Position numbers and translations under genes: made by a program
The notes under the pieces: generated by a model
The model's input: the letters and a program-made list of their open reading frames with translations, nothing else
Database searches by the model: none
What the model was told of the DNA's origin: nothing
Assembly (NCBI GenBank): GCA_002713455.1
Contig: PASX01000054.1
Span: 5,070 to 24,684 of the forward strand
Length of the DNA: 19,615 bases
Source of the DNA: Fidelibacterota bacterium
Lineage (GTDB): Bacteria > Fidelibacterota > Marinisomatia > Marinisomatales > TCS55
Reading direction: 5' to 3'
Shown here: piece after piece, positions 5,246-15,132 of the stretch
How the letters are laid out: every line of letters starts with the position of its first letter
Position numbering within the stretch: position 1 is the stretch's first letter

Positions 5246-8200
5246 ATGACATACTCTTATGGAAACTTTAAAGCGAGTCGAAGGCAAGATGAAGCTATTA
5301 AAAGACCTCCATCACCATTGATGCTGATTGCTGGTGCGGGAACCGGAAAAACATCAACACTTCTTCATCGTATCCGTCATCTGATTACATCTAAATCAAT
5401 AAATTCTGAAAATACCTTACTACTTACTTTTACTGATAAAGCTACTTCTGAAGCACATGATACTCTAAAATCTATTTTAGGAGATCAAACAGATTCTATT
5501 TTTGTAGGAACATTCCATAGCTTTTGCCATTTTATCATAAGACGCTACGGCTCAGATGATCATAGTAATGATATCCTTTGGGATAAGAGTGATACGCTAT
5601 ATTACCTTACAAATCATTTTGACGAAATGACCTTTATGAAATCTGGGAAATTTCTTGAAGATCCAATAAGAACAATACAAGAATCTTTTATACCATTTTT
5701 TGGTCATGTAAGTGATGAATTACTATCCTACAATGAACTCAAAAATAAATTGAATAATGTTGAATTCACTAAAGAATGGTTAAACATCAATTTCCCAGGT
5801 ATTAATTTTGATAATACAGAATTGGATGAGATAGTTCTTCAATTACAGGACCTAATTAAAGCGTACTCTTTTTATCAAAAAATTAAGTCAGATAATAATG
5901 CTTTAGATTTTGGAGACATGATTTTAGGTTGTTATGAATTACTTAATAATGATCAAAAAATTTTAAAAGAAGTACAAAAAGAATTCAAACATATATTTAT
6001 TGATGAATACCAAGATAACAATTATGCTCTTAACAAAATTGTTAATCTTATTATAGACTACAATCCAAGTATCACTGTCGTAGGAGACGAGGATCAATGT
6101 ATTTACTCTTTCCGTGGTGCCAATTATTATAATATTACTGATTTCAGAAGTCGGTATAAATCTCAAATAAATTATGCAGAAATCACTCTGACGGAGAATC
6201 GACGTTCAACAAAACAAATTTTAGATTTAGCGAACGCTTCAATTATGAATAACCCAAATAGGACACCTAAGATTTTAAAAAGTATTGATGGGAATGAAAA
6301 AACTGGGCCTAAACCTTCATTGATTCAGACAAATAAACAAGAAACGTTAGAGCAACTACCAACTTTAATACACTCACTAATCAATAACGGAGAAGCACTA
6401 TACGGAAACATTGCCGTTATTTGTCGTGGTTGGGGAAATGTTACAGCCATATCTGATGCAATGCAAAAATCTGCAATCCCAGTAGATGTTCACATTGAAA
6501 AATTTTTTGATGTTCCAATAGTAAAAGATGTTTTGTCATGGTCAAATCTTATCTTAAAAAATAGAAAATCTGATATTGGACTTTATCGAATCTTAAAACA
6601 ACACCTTGGCCAAACATGGACAACAAAATTTTTTCAATCTCTCGAACGTACATCTATTGATGAAAAGTTAACTCAGCTTGAAAGGATTAAAAAAGATTCT
6701 CATCATATTACATTTATATCTGATTCAGTCTTAAATCTCCAAAGAGCTTATAATAAAACACTCAAAGCTGATGAAATGGTTTGGGAAATATTCAAAATTT
6801 TAAAAGATTCACCTTTAGTGAAAAATTTACGCAATCATTATAGATATTCACATAGACTAAACTTAGCCAATGCAGGAAAAATTTTAGATATTGCAGAAAA
6901 ATTTGTTAATAAAAATCCAAATAGCAAATTAGATAAATGGATAAGATTTATGGATGTGATGGCCTTAGATAAAAACCAAAGTGCAGCCCAACCTGAAATT
7001 AATAATAAAAACCTAGCAGTACAGGTTATGTCTATCCATCAAAGTAAAGGTCTACAATTCCCCATAGTAATAATACCATTTCTTTATAGCGGTAGCTTCC
7101 CAAGTAATTTAAAACGTCCTCAGATAATAGACCGTCCTCCAAGCTCATGGATGGCCTGGGGCAAAAACACAGATGGAAGTATTAAAGAATTGCATCAACA
7201 AGAAGAAAGAAGAGTTTTTTATGTTGGAATTACTAGAGCAGAAAAACAATTATTTTTATTTGGACCAACAAAAAGACAATCTCTTTTTATAAAAGAGTTA
7301 GAAGATTTGAATCCGCAACCTATGGAGATAAAAGAAATGGGTAGTAAAACAGAAAAACAATTTTCATTGAATGAAAAACAGCAACAATTGTTGGCTAATC
7401 TGAATCGTGAAATTGCTGCAAATCAAATAAATAATGCACGTGATATCCTTAATGAGATAGAAAAGAATACAACTATGAATGATAGATCAGCAAAGGATTA
7501 TAAACTTGGACCTACTTCAAAACTTAAGCTATCCTCAAGCAAAATTAGCACATACAATACATGTTCCTATAAGTATAGACTAAAATATATTGATAAGGTA
7601 CCTGAGCAAAGAACTCGAGCTAGTTCTGAGTTTGGCTCAATCATTCATTCAATTTTAGAAGACTTTCATAGCCTTCCTAATGAAGAACAATTAAAAGATA
7701 AACTTTTGGAATTATTAAATAAGCATTGGCGAGAGAATTCTTTTGAATATCGTTTACGTGCAGATGAATTCAAAAAACAGGGATTAGAATTATTATCTAA
7801 TTATTTTGAATATATTAATAAAAATCAACCTAACGTAGTTGGAGTAGAGAAGCATTTCTCTTATGATATAGAGGATATTAATGTAAGTATTTCAGGAAAA
7901 ATTGATCGGATTGATTATACAGATGGCTTATTAAATATAGTTGACTATAAAACTAGTCGAAAAAAAGAAAAAGCATCTAAAAATATGCAAATGGCGCTTT
8001 ACACTGAAGCAATTATTAGTAAAGCTTTTCCAGATATTAAAGGTGAGCCAGGACAGGCAATCCTTCATTATTTACGTTTTGGTGATGATCCAATTTCCTC
8101 GCATAAGTTTTCAAGTGATGAATTAGAAGAAAATAAACAAAAAATTCGAAAAATTGCTGAAGGAATAAGGAATGGTGAATTTGAAACAAATAAAAATGAT

Positions 8201-8257
8201 TTTATATGCAAAAACTGCGATTATAAAGATTTTCTATGTCCTGCTTGGGAAGAATAA
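5246..8257 (+). CDS. UvrD/AdnB-like helicase fused to Fe-S PD-(D/E)XK nuclease
   Basis: This 1003-residue single-chain enzyme would unwind and cut DNA ends in double-strand-break repair. The superfamily 1A motifs are all present: Q motif (Q14), Walker A GAGTGKT (30-36), Walker B DEYQD (253-257), motif III VVGDEDQCIYSFRGA (about 278-292), LTENRRS, motif V around SIHQSKG (about 595-601), and motif VI RRVFYVGITRAE (about 655). The C-terminal RecB-type nuclease starts near 765. It has H in SIIHSILEDFH, GKIDRID (884-890) and DYK (900-902). Four cysteines (C773, C988, C991, C998) are placed as in AddB and AdnA to hold a 4Fe-4S cluster. The layout matches mycobacterial AdnA/AdnB, but no partner subunit is nearby. 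No Shine-Dalgarno precedes the ATG. It ends one base before the convergent FGE gene. Confidence 0.93.
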   Translation: MTYSYGNFKASRRQDEAIKRPPSPLMLIAGAGTGKTSTLLHRIRHLITSKSINSENTLLLTFTDKATSEAHDTLKSILGDQTDSIFVGTFHSFCHFIIRRYGSDDHSNDILWDKSDTLYYLTNHFDEMTFMKSGKFLEDPIRTIQESFIPFFGHVSDELLSYNELKNKLNNVEFTKEWLNINFPGINFDNTELDEIVLQLQDLIKAYSFYQKIKSDNNALDFGDMILGCYELLNNDQKILKEVQKEFKHIFIDEYQDNNYALNKIVNLIIDYNPSITVVGDEDQCIYSFRGANYYNITDFRSRYKSQINYAEITLTENRRSTKQILDLANASIMNNPNRTPKILKSIDGNEKTGPKPSLIQTNKQETLEQLPTLIHSLINNGEALYGNIAVICRGWGNVTAISDAMQKSAIPVDVHIEKFFDVPIVKDVLSWSNLILKNRKSDIGLYRILKQHLGQTWTTKFFQSLERTSIDEKLTQLERIKKDSHHITFISDSVLNLQRAYNKTLKADEMVWEIFKILKDSPLVKNLRNHYRYSHRLNLANAGKILDIAEKFVNKNPNSKLDKWIRFMDVMALDKNQSAAQPEINNKNLAVQVMSIHQSKGLQFPIVIIPFLYSGSFPSNLKRPQIIDRPPSSWMAWGKNTDGSIKELHQQEERRVFYVGITRAEKQLFLFGPTKRQSLFIKELEDLNPQPMEIKEMGSKTEKQFSLNEKQQQLLANLNREIAANQINNARDILNEIEKNTTMNDRSAKDYKLGPTSKLKLSSSKISTYNTCSYKYRLKYIDKVPEQRTRASSEFGSIIHSILEDFHSLPNEEQLKDKLLELLNKHWRENSFEYRLRADEFKKQGLELLSNYFEYINKNQPNVVGVEKHFSYDIEDINVSISGKIDRIDYTDGLLNIVDYKTSRKKEKASKNMQMALYTEAIISKAFPDIKGEPGQAILHYLRFGDDPISSHKFSSDELEENKQKIRKIAEGIRNGEFETNKNDFICKNCDYKDFLCPAWEE

Positions 8258-8258
8258 A

Positions 8259-9278
8259 TTAATTCATTTTAAGTAATTTTTCCATTTGAGCTTTGGACAT
8301 AACACATCGGAAGCCAGTATTCTCTAAACTTGTATCAGGACTAGATTTCATCCTAGCAGTAGTCCGATACCCAGCGCAGTACTGATCACTACATAAAAAA
8401 GATCCTCCTCGAGTAACTCGTTTCGGCACACTTGGCTCCATTGGATCAAAACTCGATTTCGGTCCAACTGGGTTCTTTGACCGACCTTCCATTGAATATG
8501 TATTTGGACGATACCAATCTCTTACCCATTCCCAAACATTCCCTGCCATATCATATAATCCAATACTATTTGGTTTGTAATATTTAACGGGATTTGTTTT
8601 TAAATGACCATCAACTGGTTCATTATTAATTGGGAAAATACCTTGCCAAATATTCATTTCTCGAGTATTTGTTACATTGCCTAGTTTTGCAGCATACTCC
8701 CACTGCGCTTCTGTTGGCAATTGCATTCCTGACCATAATGAAAATTCTGTTGCATCATACCACGAGACATGGACTACAGGATGATCTCCAAACCCATCTA
8801 ATGTTGGATTTTCTAAACGAGGGCTTTTCCAATTTGTGTTTGGAGACCATTTCCACCAATCAATAGATGAATATGAAGTTGCAGCTGCACGACCAGCAAT
8901 GAATACCAAAGACCCTGGAACTAAAAATTCATCTGGTATTGGAGGAGAACCCTTTGGTAATTGTAACATCATTTCTTCAAGTGATGGAGCTTTTTCAGCT
9001 GTTGTTACATAATTTGTTGAATTGACAAAAGCAGCAAATTGATTATTCGTGATTGGAGTTTCAGTCATCCAAAATCCATCAATATGAATTTTATGAGTTG
9101 GCTTTTCATCACTGTTAGCAATTAATTCAGAACTTCCCATTATAAATGAACCACCATCAACCCATACAAGAGTTATTTCTTCGCCTGCAATTGGAATTGT
9201 AATTTTACCTATACTTGATCTAGGGCCACATCCAAAAATGCATAAGCACAATAAAATAAATAAATATTTTTTTATCAT
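8259..9278 (-). CDS. Formylglycine-generating enzyme-family (SUMF1) lipoprotein
   Basis: This 339-residue protein has a lipoprotein signal peptide (lipobox IFG-C17) followed by a full FGE-sulfatase domain. That domain includes VDGGSFIMGSSE (39-50), ETPITNNQFAAFVN, HPVVHVSWYDATEF, LPTEAQWEYAAK, GLYDMAGNVWEWVRDWY and the C-terminal RGGSF...NTGFRC. The two cysteines C296 and C301, in FLCSDQYCAGYR, sit exactly where true FGEs have their copper-binding active-site pair (human C336/C341 region, MCHRSYC). It may therefore oxidise a sulfatase cysteine to formylglycine in the envelope. Many SUMF1-domain proteins lack this pair and have other roles. No sulfatase gene is in the window. It converges with the helicase gene (1-bp gap) and is divergent from the metalloprotease operon. 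Confidence 0.88.
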   Translation of the reverse strand: MIKKYLFILLCLCIFGCGPRSSIGKITIPIAGEEITLVWVDGGSFIMGSSELIANSDEKPTHKIHIDGFWMTETPITNNQFAAFVNSTNYVTTAEKAPSLEEMMLQLPKGSPPIPDEFLVPGSLVFIAGRAAATSYSSIDWWKWSPNTNWKSPRLENPTLDGFGDHPVVHVSWYDATEFSLWSGMQLPTEAQWEYAAKLGNVTNTREMNIWQGIFPINNEPVDGHLKTNPVKYYKPNSIGLYDMAGNVWEWVRDWYRPNTYSMEGRSKNPVGPKSSFDPMEPSVPKRVTRGGSFLCSDQYCAGYRTTARMKSSPDTSLENTGFRCVMSKAQMEKLLKMN

Positions 9279-9389
9279 TATTTTTAATTTAATCTAATAA
9301 AAATAATTTTCTAGGTGAATTTGATATGTATTTTTTCCTGTTTCATTTCTTTCTAGACAATTAAATTGACATTCCATACAGTCAACAAA

Positions 9390-9397
9390 GAGGAGGT
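9390..9397 (+). promoter_or_regulatory. Strong Shine-Dalgarno that fixes a GTG start
   Basis: GAGGAGGT lies four bases before GTG at 9402 and is the best ribosome binding site in the window. The ATG at 9366, in frame upstream, would put this site inside the coding region and would add 12 residues ahead of the signal peptide. Confidence 0.88.
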
Positions 9398-9401
9398 AAT
9401 T

Positions 9402-11909
9402 GTGAAAAATTTTTTTCTATCCGTATTGGCAATCAGCTTTATCATTGGTGGTCCCATAGATGAAAAAACAAAATCGATGGATAAAATGACTGGTTTTTTC
9501 AATATGTATTGGGATAGTAAAGCTGGAAAACTTTGGATAGAAATAACAAAATTTGATCAGGAATTTTTGTATGTTAATTCTTTGACTGCAGGTGTAGGAT
9601 CTAATGATATTGGACTTGACCGTGGACAATTGGGAAATGAACGAATAGTTTATTTTCATAGAGTTGGGCCTAAAATACTATTAATACAACCAAATTATTC
9701 TTATCGAGCAATTACTAATGATCCAAATGAGAAACAATCTGTAACTGATGCATTTGCAAAATCAACTCTTTGGGGTTTTAAAGTCGGCATTGAAGAAAAT
9801 AGTCGAATTTTAATTGATGCAACTGACTTTTTTTTACATGATGCTCATCAAGTGATTCAAAGACTAAAAGGCAGAAAAATGGGAAATTATAAAGTCGATA
9901 AAAGCAGGTCTGCTATTTATTTACCTGCCACAATGAATTTTCCTGATAATACTGAAGTTGAATCATTAATGACTTTTACTGGATCTAATCCTGGCAATTA
10001 TGTCCGTCAAGTAACTCCAAGTGCTAATTCAATAACTGTTCGTATGCATCATTCATTTGTTAAACTTCCTGACAATCAATATGCACCAAGAAAGCATGAT
10101 CCTAGGGCTGGTTATTATGCAATGTCATTTCAAGATTATGCAGTGCCTCTTGATGAATCAATCTATATTCGTCATATCACAAGGCATAGACTTCAAAAAA
10201 AGAATCCTCGAGCACGTATAAGTGAAGCAATTGAACCAATCATTTACTATGTTGACCCTGGAGTTCCTGAACCTGTCAGAACAGCTATGTTGGAAAGCGG
10301 AAGATGGTGGAATCAAGCCTATAATGCGGCAGGATATAAAAATGCATTTCAAGTGAAAATTTTACCAAAAGGTGCTCATCCAATGGATGTTAGATATAAT
10401 ATGATTCATTGGGTCCACCGTGCAACAAGAGGCTGGTCTTATGGAAGTAGTGTAACTGATCCAAGAACAGGCGAGATAATAAAAGGAAATGTATCTCTTG
10501 GATCATTAAGATTAAGACAAGATTATTTAATTGCCACTGGGTTGCTAGCACCTTATAAACATGGGGGAAAAGTACCAGGGTATATGAAAGAATTAGCATT
10601 AGCTCGAGTAAGACAATTAGTTGCTCATGAAATTGGACATACAATTGGTTTGCAACATAATTTTATTTCAAGCGCAGATGATCGTGCATCTGTAATGGAT
10701 TATCCTCACCCTACAATTTCACTAAATCGAAACGGTGATGTTGAATGGAGGAATGCATATGATGTTGGAATAGGTGAATGGGATAAAATTTCAATAGCAT
10801 ACGGTTATCAAGATTTCCCTGATGATGTCAATGAAGATTCAGCTTTAGAAGATATTATACAGGATGGAATTGAGCGAAACTTAATTTTTATCACTGATAA
10901 AGATGCTAGACCATTAGGATCAGCACATCCAAAAGCACATCTTTGGGATAACGGAAAAGATCCTGTAACAGAATTATCTAATTTAATGGAAGTACGAAAA
11001 GTAGCTTTAAATAACTTCGGTGAAAATAATATCCGTGTTGGTCAACCTTATAGTGATATTGAAGATGTATTAGTTCCTATTTATTTTTTGCATAGATACC
11101 AAATAGAAGCAGCTTCAAAAGTTGTTGCTGGGTTAAACTTCACATATGCACTAAGGGGTGATGGCCAATTAGTTACAGAATTCATTGATCCTAGCTTTCA
11201 AATGGAAGCGCTTGATGGATTAATTAATACTTTGCAACCTAGCTCACTAGTTTTAAGAGAAGAATTATTGAAGTTAATCCCCCCTAGAGCATCAGGTCAT
11301 GGAAGAACTAGAGAATCTTTTAACTCAAGAACGGGTGTTACCTTTGATGGTGTAAGTCTTGCAGAGACTGCAGCTGGGTTAACCTCTAGAGTTCTTTTGC
11401 ATCCTGAAAGAGCTACTCGATTGGTTGAATATCATGCTCGAGATTCCAAACAGCCTGGATTAGAAAAAGTAATTGATCGTATTATTGATGGAACTCTATT
11501 ACGTTCTGCACCAAGTGGCCTAAGTGGGGAAATAAAACGTAATGTTGATTTTGTTGTTCTAGATCATTTATTATCACTCGTAAAGAATAAAAATACATCT
11601 CCAGCAGCTCAAACAATTATAATGGCTAATATGGAATCATTGAACTACCAGTTCAAGTTACTCGGAGGAATACCTACAAACTACAAAGAGAGTTCTCAGG
11701 TAGATGAATTGAAAAATGCCAAACGACAAGTAGATGAATTATTAAAGTTTTCAAAAACAAAAAGAGATCGCGATCATTACAAAATGCTACATAAGAGAAC
11801 TCAGTCTTTTATTGATAATCCAGAAGATTTTGAGACAATTAAAATCCCTATTGCTCCACCAGGATCTCCTATCGGAACTGAATTTGGCTGCACATTTGAA
11901 AACAATTAA
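9402..11909 (+). CDS. Secreted zinc metalloprotease, DUF5117/DUF4953 type
   Basis: From the GTG at 9402 the protein has 835 residues. The start follows a perfect Shine-Dalgarno and gives a clean signal peptide (VKNFFLSVLAISFIIGG). An N-terminal DUF5117-like beta-rich region follows (about 25-250), with YFHRVGPKILLI-type segments. The metzincin zinc site HEIGHTIGLQHN has ligands H409, H413 and H419 and catalytic E410, and a Met-turn follows at M432 (SVMDYPHP). A long helical C-terminal region completes it. Such proteins are outer-membrane or secreted peptidases of marine and gut Bacteroidota-like bacteria; the substrate is unknown. The Asp-box gene follows 27 bp later on the same strand, so the two are probably one operon for protein or polymer breakdown. 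Its promoter should lie in 9279-9389, but no good boxes were seen. Confidence 0.92.
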   Translation: MKNFFLSVLAISFIIGGPIDEKTKSMDKMTGFFNMYWDSKAGKLWIEITKFDQEFLYVNSLTAGVGSNDIGLDRGQLGNERIVYFHRVGPKILLIQPNYSYRAITNDPNEKQSVTDAFAKSTLWGFKVGIEENSRILIDATDFFLHDAHQVIQRLKGRKMGNYKVDKSRSAIYLPATMNFPDNTEVESLMTFTGSNPGNYVRQVTPSANSITVRMHHSFVKLPDNQYAPRKHDPRAGYYAMSFQDYAVPLDESIYIRHITRHRLQKKNPRARISEAIEPIIYYVDPGVPEPVRTAMLESGRWWNQAYNAAGYKNAFQVKILPKGAHPMDVRYNMIHWVHRATRGWSYGSSVTDPRTGEIIKGNVSLGSLRLRQDYLIATGLLAPYKHGGKVPGYMKELALARVRQLVAHEIGHTIGLQHNFISSADDRASVMDYPHPTISLNRNGDVEWRNAYDVGIGEWDKISIAYGYQDFPDDVNEDSALEDIIQDGIERNLIFITDKDARPLGSAHPKAHLWDNGKDPVTELSNLMEVRKVALNNFGENNIRVGQPYSDIEDVLVPIYFLHRYQIEAASKVVAGLNFTYALRGDGQLVTEFIDPSFQMEALDGLINTLQPSSLVLREELLKLIPPRASGHGRTRESFNSRTGVTFDGVSLAETAAGLTSRVLLHPERATRLVEYHARDSKQPGLEKVIDRIIDGTLLRSAPSGLSGEIKRNVDFVVLDHLLSLVKNKNTSPAAQTIIMANMESLNYQFKLLGGIPTNYKESSQVDELKNAKRQVDELLKFSKTKRDRDHYKMLHKRTQSFIDNPEDFETIKIPIAPPGSPIGTEFGCTFENN

Positions 11910-11936
11910 AAACTCTTTTAAATCATTGAGGAAAAA

Positions 11937-14900
11937 ATGAAACAAAAAATTATATTTTCATTGATAACTATATCATCCGCTTTATTTGCAGATGGATTAG
12001 ACATAGAAAAATTAAAGGCCATGAAAGCTCGGGCAATTGGTCCTGGAGGAATGAGCGGTAGAGTCACGGCAATCGATGTTGTCCTTTCAAATACAGATAT
12101 AATGTACGTAGGAACTGCGTCCGGTGGTTTATGGAAGTCAGAAAGTGGTGGTGTAAAGTGGGAACCTATTTTTGACAATCAAAAGGCTGCATCTATTGGG
12201 GATGTTGCAGTTGATCCCACAAATTCTGATGTAATTTGGGTTGGAACTGGTGAAGGAAATCCTCGAAATAGTCAATCAGCTGGGTATGGTGTGTATAAAA
12301 GTATTGATGGTGGGAATACATGGGAATATAAAGGCCTTGGTGAAACTCGCAATATTCATCGAGTGCTTATTAACCCGCAAAATTCTAACATAGTATATAT
12401 AGGCGCACAGGGTTCAGCATGGGGTGATAGTAAGGATCGTGGTGTATATAAAACAACTGATGGAGGTGATACTTGGGAAAAAATTCTATATGTAGATGAA
12501 TCAACTGGTATTGGTGAAATGATAATGGATCCTTATAATCCAAATAAATTGATTGCCAATATGTGGCAATTCAGGCGCTGGCCTTGGTTTTTCGAATCTG
12601 GGGGGCCTAGCTCTGGGTTATTTATAACATATGATGGAGGCAAAAAGTGGAAAAAACTATCTGAGAAAGATGGTCTTCCTAAAGGAGATCTTGGTCGCAT
12701 GGGTCTTGCAATAGCGAGAAGTAATCCAAAAATTATTTATGCCTTGATTGAATCAAAAAAGAATGCATTATATAAATCAGAAGATGGTGGTTTTAAATGG
12801 AAAAAAGTATCAGAGAAAAACATTGGAGGTCGACCATTTTATTATGCTGAGATTTATGTTGATGCTATTAATGAAAATCGAATATATAATCTTCACACCT
12901 ATGTGACAGTTTCAAATGATGGCGGTAAAACTTTCCAATCGCTCATGACAGCATATGGAGCAAATGGAGTTCATCCCGATCATCATGCTTTTTGGAGTCA
13001 CCCAACAAATCCACAATTTATAATTGAAGGTAATGATGGAGGATTAAATATATCTCTCGATCGTGGTAAAACATGGCGTTTTGTCGAAAATCTTCCTCTA
13101 GCACAATTCTACCATATCAATTATGATATGGACTGGCCATATAATGTTTACGGAGGAATGCAAGATAATGGTTCCTGGAGAGGTCCTGCATATGTTTGGA
13201 GGGCAGGTGGAATACGAAATTCATATTGGGAAGAACTATTTTTTGGCGATGGTTTTGATGTAGTTCCCCATCCAGCCAATTCACGTTATGGGTATGCTAT
13301 GAGCCAACAAGGAAATGTAGGTAGATATGACTTAATTACTGGTCATACGCAGTTAATCAAACCTGTACACCCAGATGGAAAATATTTAAGATTTAATTGG
13401 AATGCTGCTATAGCACAAGATCCATTTGATGAAGATGCTATTTTTTATGGTAGTCAGTTTGTTCATTATAGTAATGACAGAGGAAATAATTGGGATATTA
13501 TTTCACCTGATTTAACAACTAATGATATTAGTAAACAAGAGCAACATAAAAGTGGTGGATTAACTTTTGATGCTACTGGCGCTGAAAACCATACAACAAT
13601 TCTAGCAATTGAGCCAAGCCCACTTGATAAAAATATAATTTGGGTTGGGACAGATGATGGTAACCTACAACTTACCAAGGATCGTGGAAAAACATGGACT
13701 AATGTATCTAAAAAGATATACGGAGTCCCTAAAGGAAGTTGGATACCACAAATAGTTGCATCGACATATAATCCCAGTGAAGCAGTAGTAGTAATTAATA
13801 ATTATCGAAGGAATGATTGGAAACCCTATGTATTTAAAACAGAAAATTTTGGAAATTCCTGGAAAGCAATCGCTTCGGAAGAAAATGTTTGGGGATATGC
13901 ACTAAGCTATGTTCAGGACCCAATTGAACCTAAACTGCAATTTCTAGGAACAGAGTTTGGATTATATATATCAACTGATGGGTCAAAAACATGGACTAAA
14001 TGGACAAATGGATATCCCACTGTTTCTACAATGGATCTAAAAATTCATCCTAGAGAACATGACCTAGTAATTGGGACTTTTGGTAGAGCGGCATATATTT
14101 TAGACGACATTAGACCATTACGAGAAATAGCTAGCAATTCTGAAAATCTCCTGGAAAAACGACTACACTTTTTTGAACCACCAACTGCTGTTTTAGCAAT
14201 AAACCGACAGGCTGCAGGAACACGTTTTGAAGCAAACGCAATTTTTTCTGGAGAGAATCGAAGAAATGGTGCAATGTTAACTTTTGTATTTAATCCTAGT
14301 CCAAGCAAGAAACAAAAATCTAAAAATAACCGAAATAATATGAAAAAGAGTATTTCTTCAAAGAAAGAAAAAATTAAAATGGAAATTTTAGATTTGAATG
14401 AAAATATTATCAGAACAGTTAGCTATGATATAGAGCCAGGTATGAACCGAATATATTGGGGCCTAAGGCGAAAAGGAGTTCGTAATCCTAATTCACCTAA
14501 ACCAACTAAGCCTGATGCTCGTGAGCCAGGTGGACCTCCTGTTCTACCTGGAGAATATACTGTGCGATTGTCACATGGAAAGGATTCAGTTACACAAACT
14601 GTTAATGTTATTACGGATCCAAGAGTAGCAATTAATAAACGAGCATTAGAACGATTAGAGCCAATATATGATAAGCAAATGAAAATTACTTCATCTGTAA
14701 CAACTGCAATGGATCAAATAAGAGAAGCAAAATCAATTATAGCATCCGTAAATAAAATGCTTGATACCAAATCAAATAATTCTCACAAAGTCCTTCAAAA
14801 AGATGGTAAATCTATGTCTGATAGCTTAAAAAAATTAGAAGAACTAATTGTAAATAAAAAAGGACTTCAAGGTATAGTTCGTAGTCCAGATATACTAAGT

Positions 14901-15116
14901 GCAAAGATCAGAGGAATTGGTAGATATTTATACAGCAATTTGACAGGTCCAAATAGTAGTCATCAATACCTATTAGATTATTCAGAAAGTGAAACTGAAA
15001 AAGTACTAAAAAAGGTTAATCAATTTTTTGATAATGATTGGCAAGAATATCAATCTAAAGTTGAAGATGCGAACCTTAGTTTTTTTAAATCATATAAACC
15101 GATTAAAATCGAATAA
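11937..15116 (+). CDS. Secreted Asp-box (BNR/sortilin-VPS10-like) beta-propeller protein
   Basis: This 1059-residue protein has a signal peptide ending near ALFA-DG (residues 18-20). At least eleven Asp-box motifs of the form SxDGGxTW are spread over residues about 60-690, for example SIDGGNTWE, TTDGGDTWE, SLDRGKTWR, TKDRGKTWT and STDGSKTWT. These point to one or two beta-propellers as in sortilin/VPS10 and BNR glycosidase-like proteins. After a Lys/Ser-rich linker (about 790-815) comes an Ig/FlgD-like segment with VLPGEYTVRL, then a helical C-terminus. It is often annotated as a glycosyl hydrolase, but no catalytic residues can be assigned and binding is as likely as hydrolysis. The Shine-Dalgarno GAGGA precedes the ATG by four bases. 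It shares an operon with the metalloprotease. Confidence 0.9.
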   Translation: MKQKIIFSLITISSALFADGLDIEKLKAMKARAIGPGGMSGRVTAIDVVLSNTDIMYVGTASGGLWKSESGGVKWEPIFDNQKAASIGDVAVDPTNSDVIWVGTGEGNPRNSQSAGYGVYKSIDGGNTWEYKGLGETRNIHRVLINPQNSNIVYIGAQGSAWGDSKDRGVYKTTDGGDTWEKILYVDESTGIGEMIMDPYNPNKLIANMWQFRRWPWFFESGGPSSGLFITYDGGKKWKKLSEKDGLPKGDLGRMGLAIARSNPKIIYALIESKKNALYKSEDGGFKWKKVSEKNIGGRPFYYAEIYVDAINENRIYNLHTYVTVSNDGGKTFQSLMTAYGANGVHPDHHAFWSHPTNPQFIIEGNDGGLNISLDRGKTWRFVENLPLAQFYHINYDMDWPYNVYGGMQDNGSWRGPAYVWRAGGIRNSYWEELFFGDGFDVVPHPANSRYGYAMSQQGNVGRYDLITGHTQLIKPVHPDGKYLRFNWNAAIAQDPFDEDAIFYGSQFVHYSNDRGNNWDIISPDLTTNDISKQEQHKSGGLTFDATGAENHTTILAIEPSPLDKNIIWVGTDDGNLQLTKDRGKTWTNVSKKIYGVPKGSWIPQIVASTYNPSEAVVVINNYRRNDWKPYVFKTENFGNSWKAIASEENVWGYALSYVQDPIEPKLQFLGTEFGLYISTDGSKTWTKWTNGYPTVSTMDLKIHPREHDLVIGTFGRAAYILDDIRPLREIASNSENLLEKRLHFFEPPTAVLAINRQAAGTRFEANAIFSGENRRNGAMLTFVFNPSPSKKQKSKNNRNNMKKSISSKKEKIKMEILDLNENIIRTVSYDIEPGMNRIYWGLRRKGVRNPNSPKPTKPDAREPGGPPVLPGEYTVRLSHGKDSVTQTVNVITDPRVAINKRALERLEPIYDKQMKITSSVTTAMDQIREAKSIIASVNKMLDTKSNNSHKVLQKDGKSMSDSLKKLEELIVNKKGLQGIVRSPDILSAKIRGIGRYLYSNLTGPNSSHQYLLDYSESETEKVLKKVNQFFDNDWQEYQSKVEDANLSFFKSYKPIKIE

Positions 15117-15132
15117 AATTAAATGAGCTTAA

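Noticed and set aside
5242..5247. TATAAT just before the helicase start as a promoter
   Set aside because: It overlaps the ATG, so transcription would begin inside the gene, and no -35 box is found at the right distance.
9366..9371. TTGACA as a -35 box for the metalloprotease
   Set aside because: The matching -10 position would fall on the Shine-Dalgarno, leaving no room for a leader.
10390..10644. 84-residue minus-strand reading frame inside the metalloprotease gene
   Set aside because: It is antisense to the zinc-site coding region, has no ribosome binding site, and is explained by the long gene on the plus strand.
14045..14308. 87-residue minus-strand reading frame inside the Asp-box gene
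   Set aside because: Antisense shadow with no domain, signal peptide or Shine-Dalgarno.
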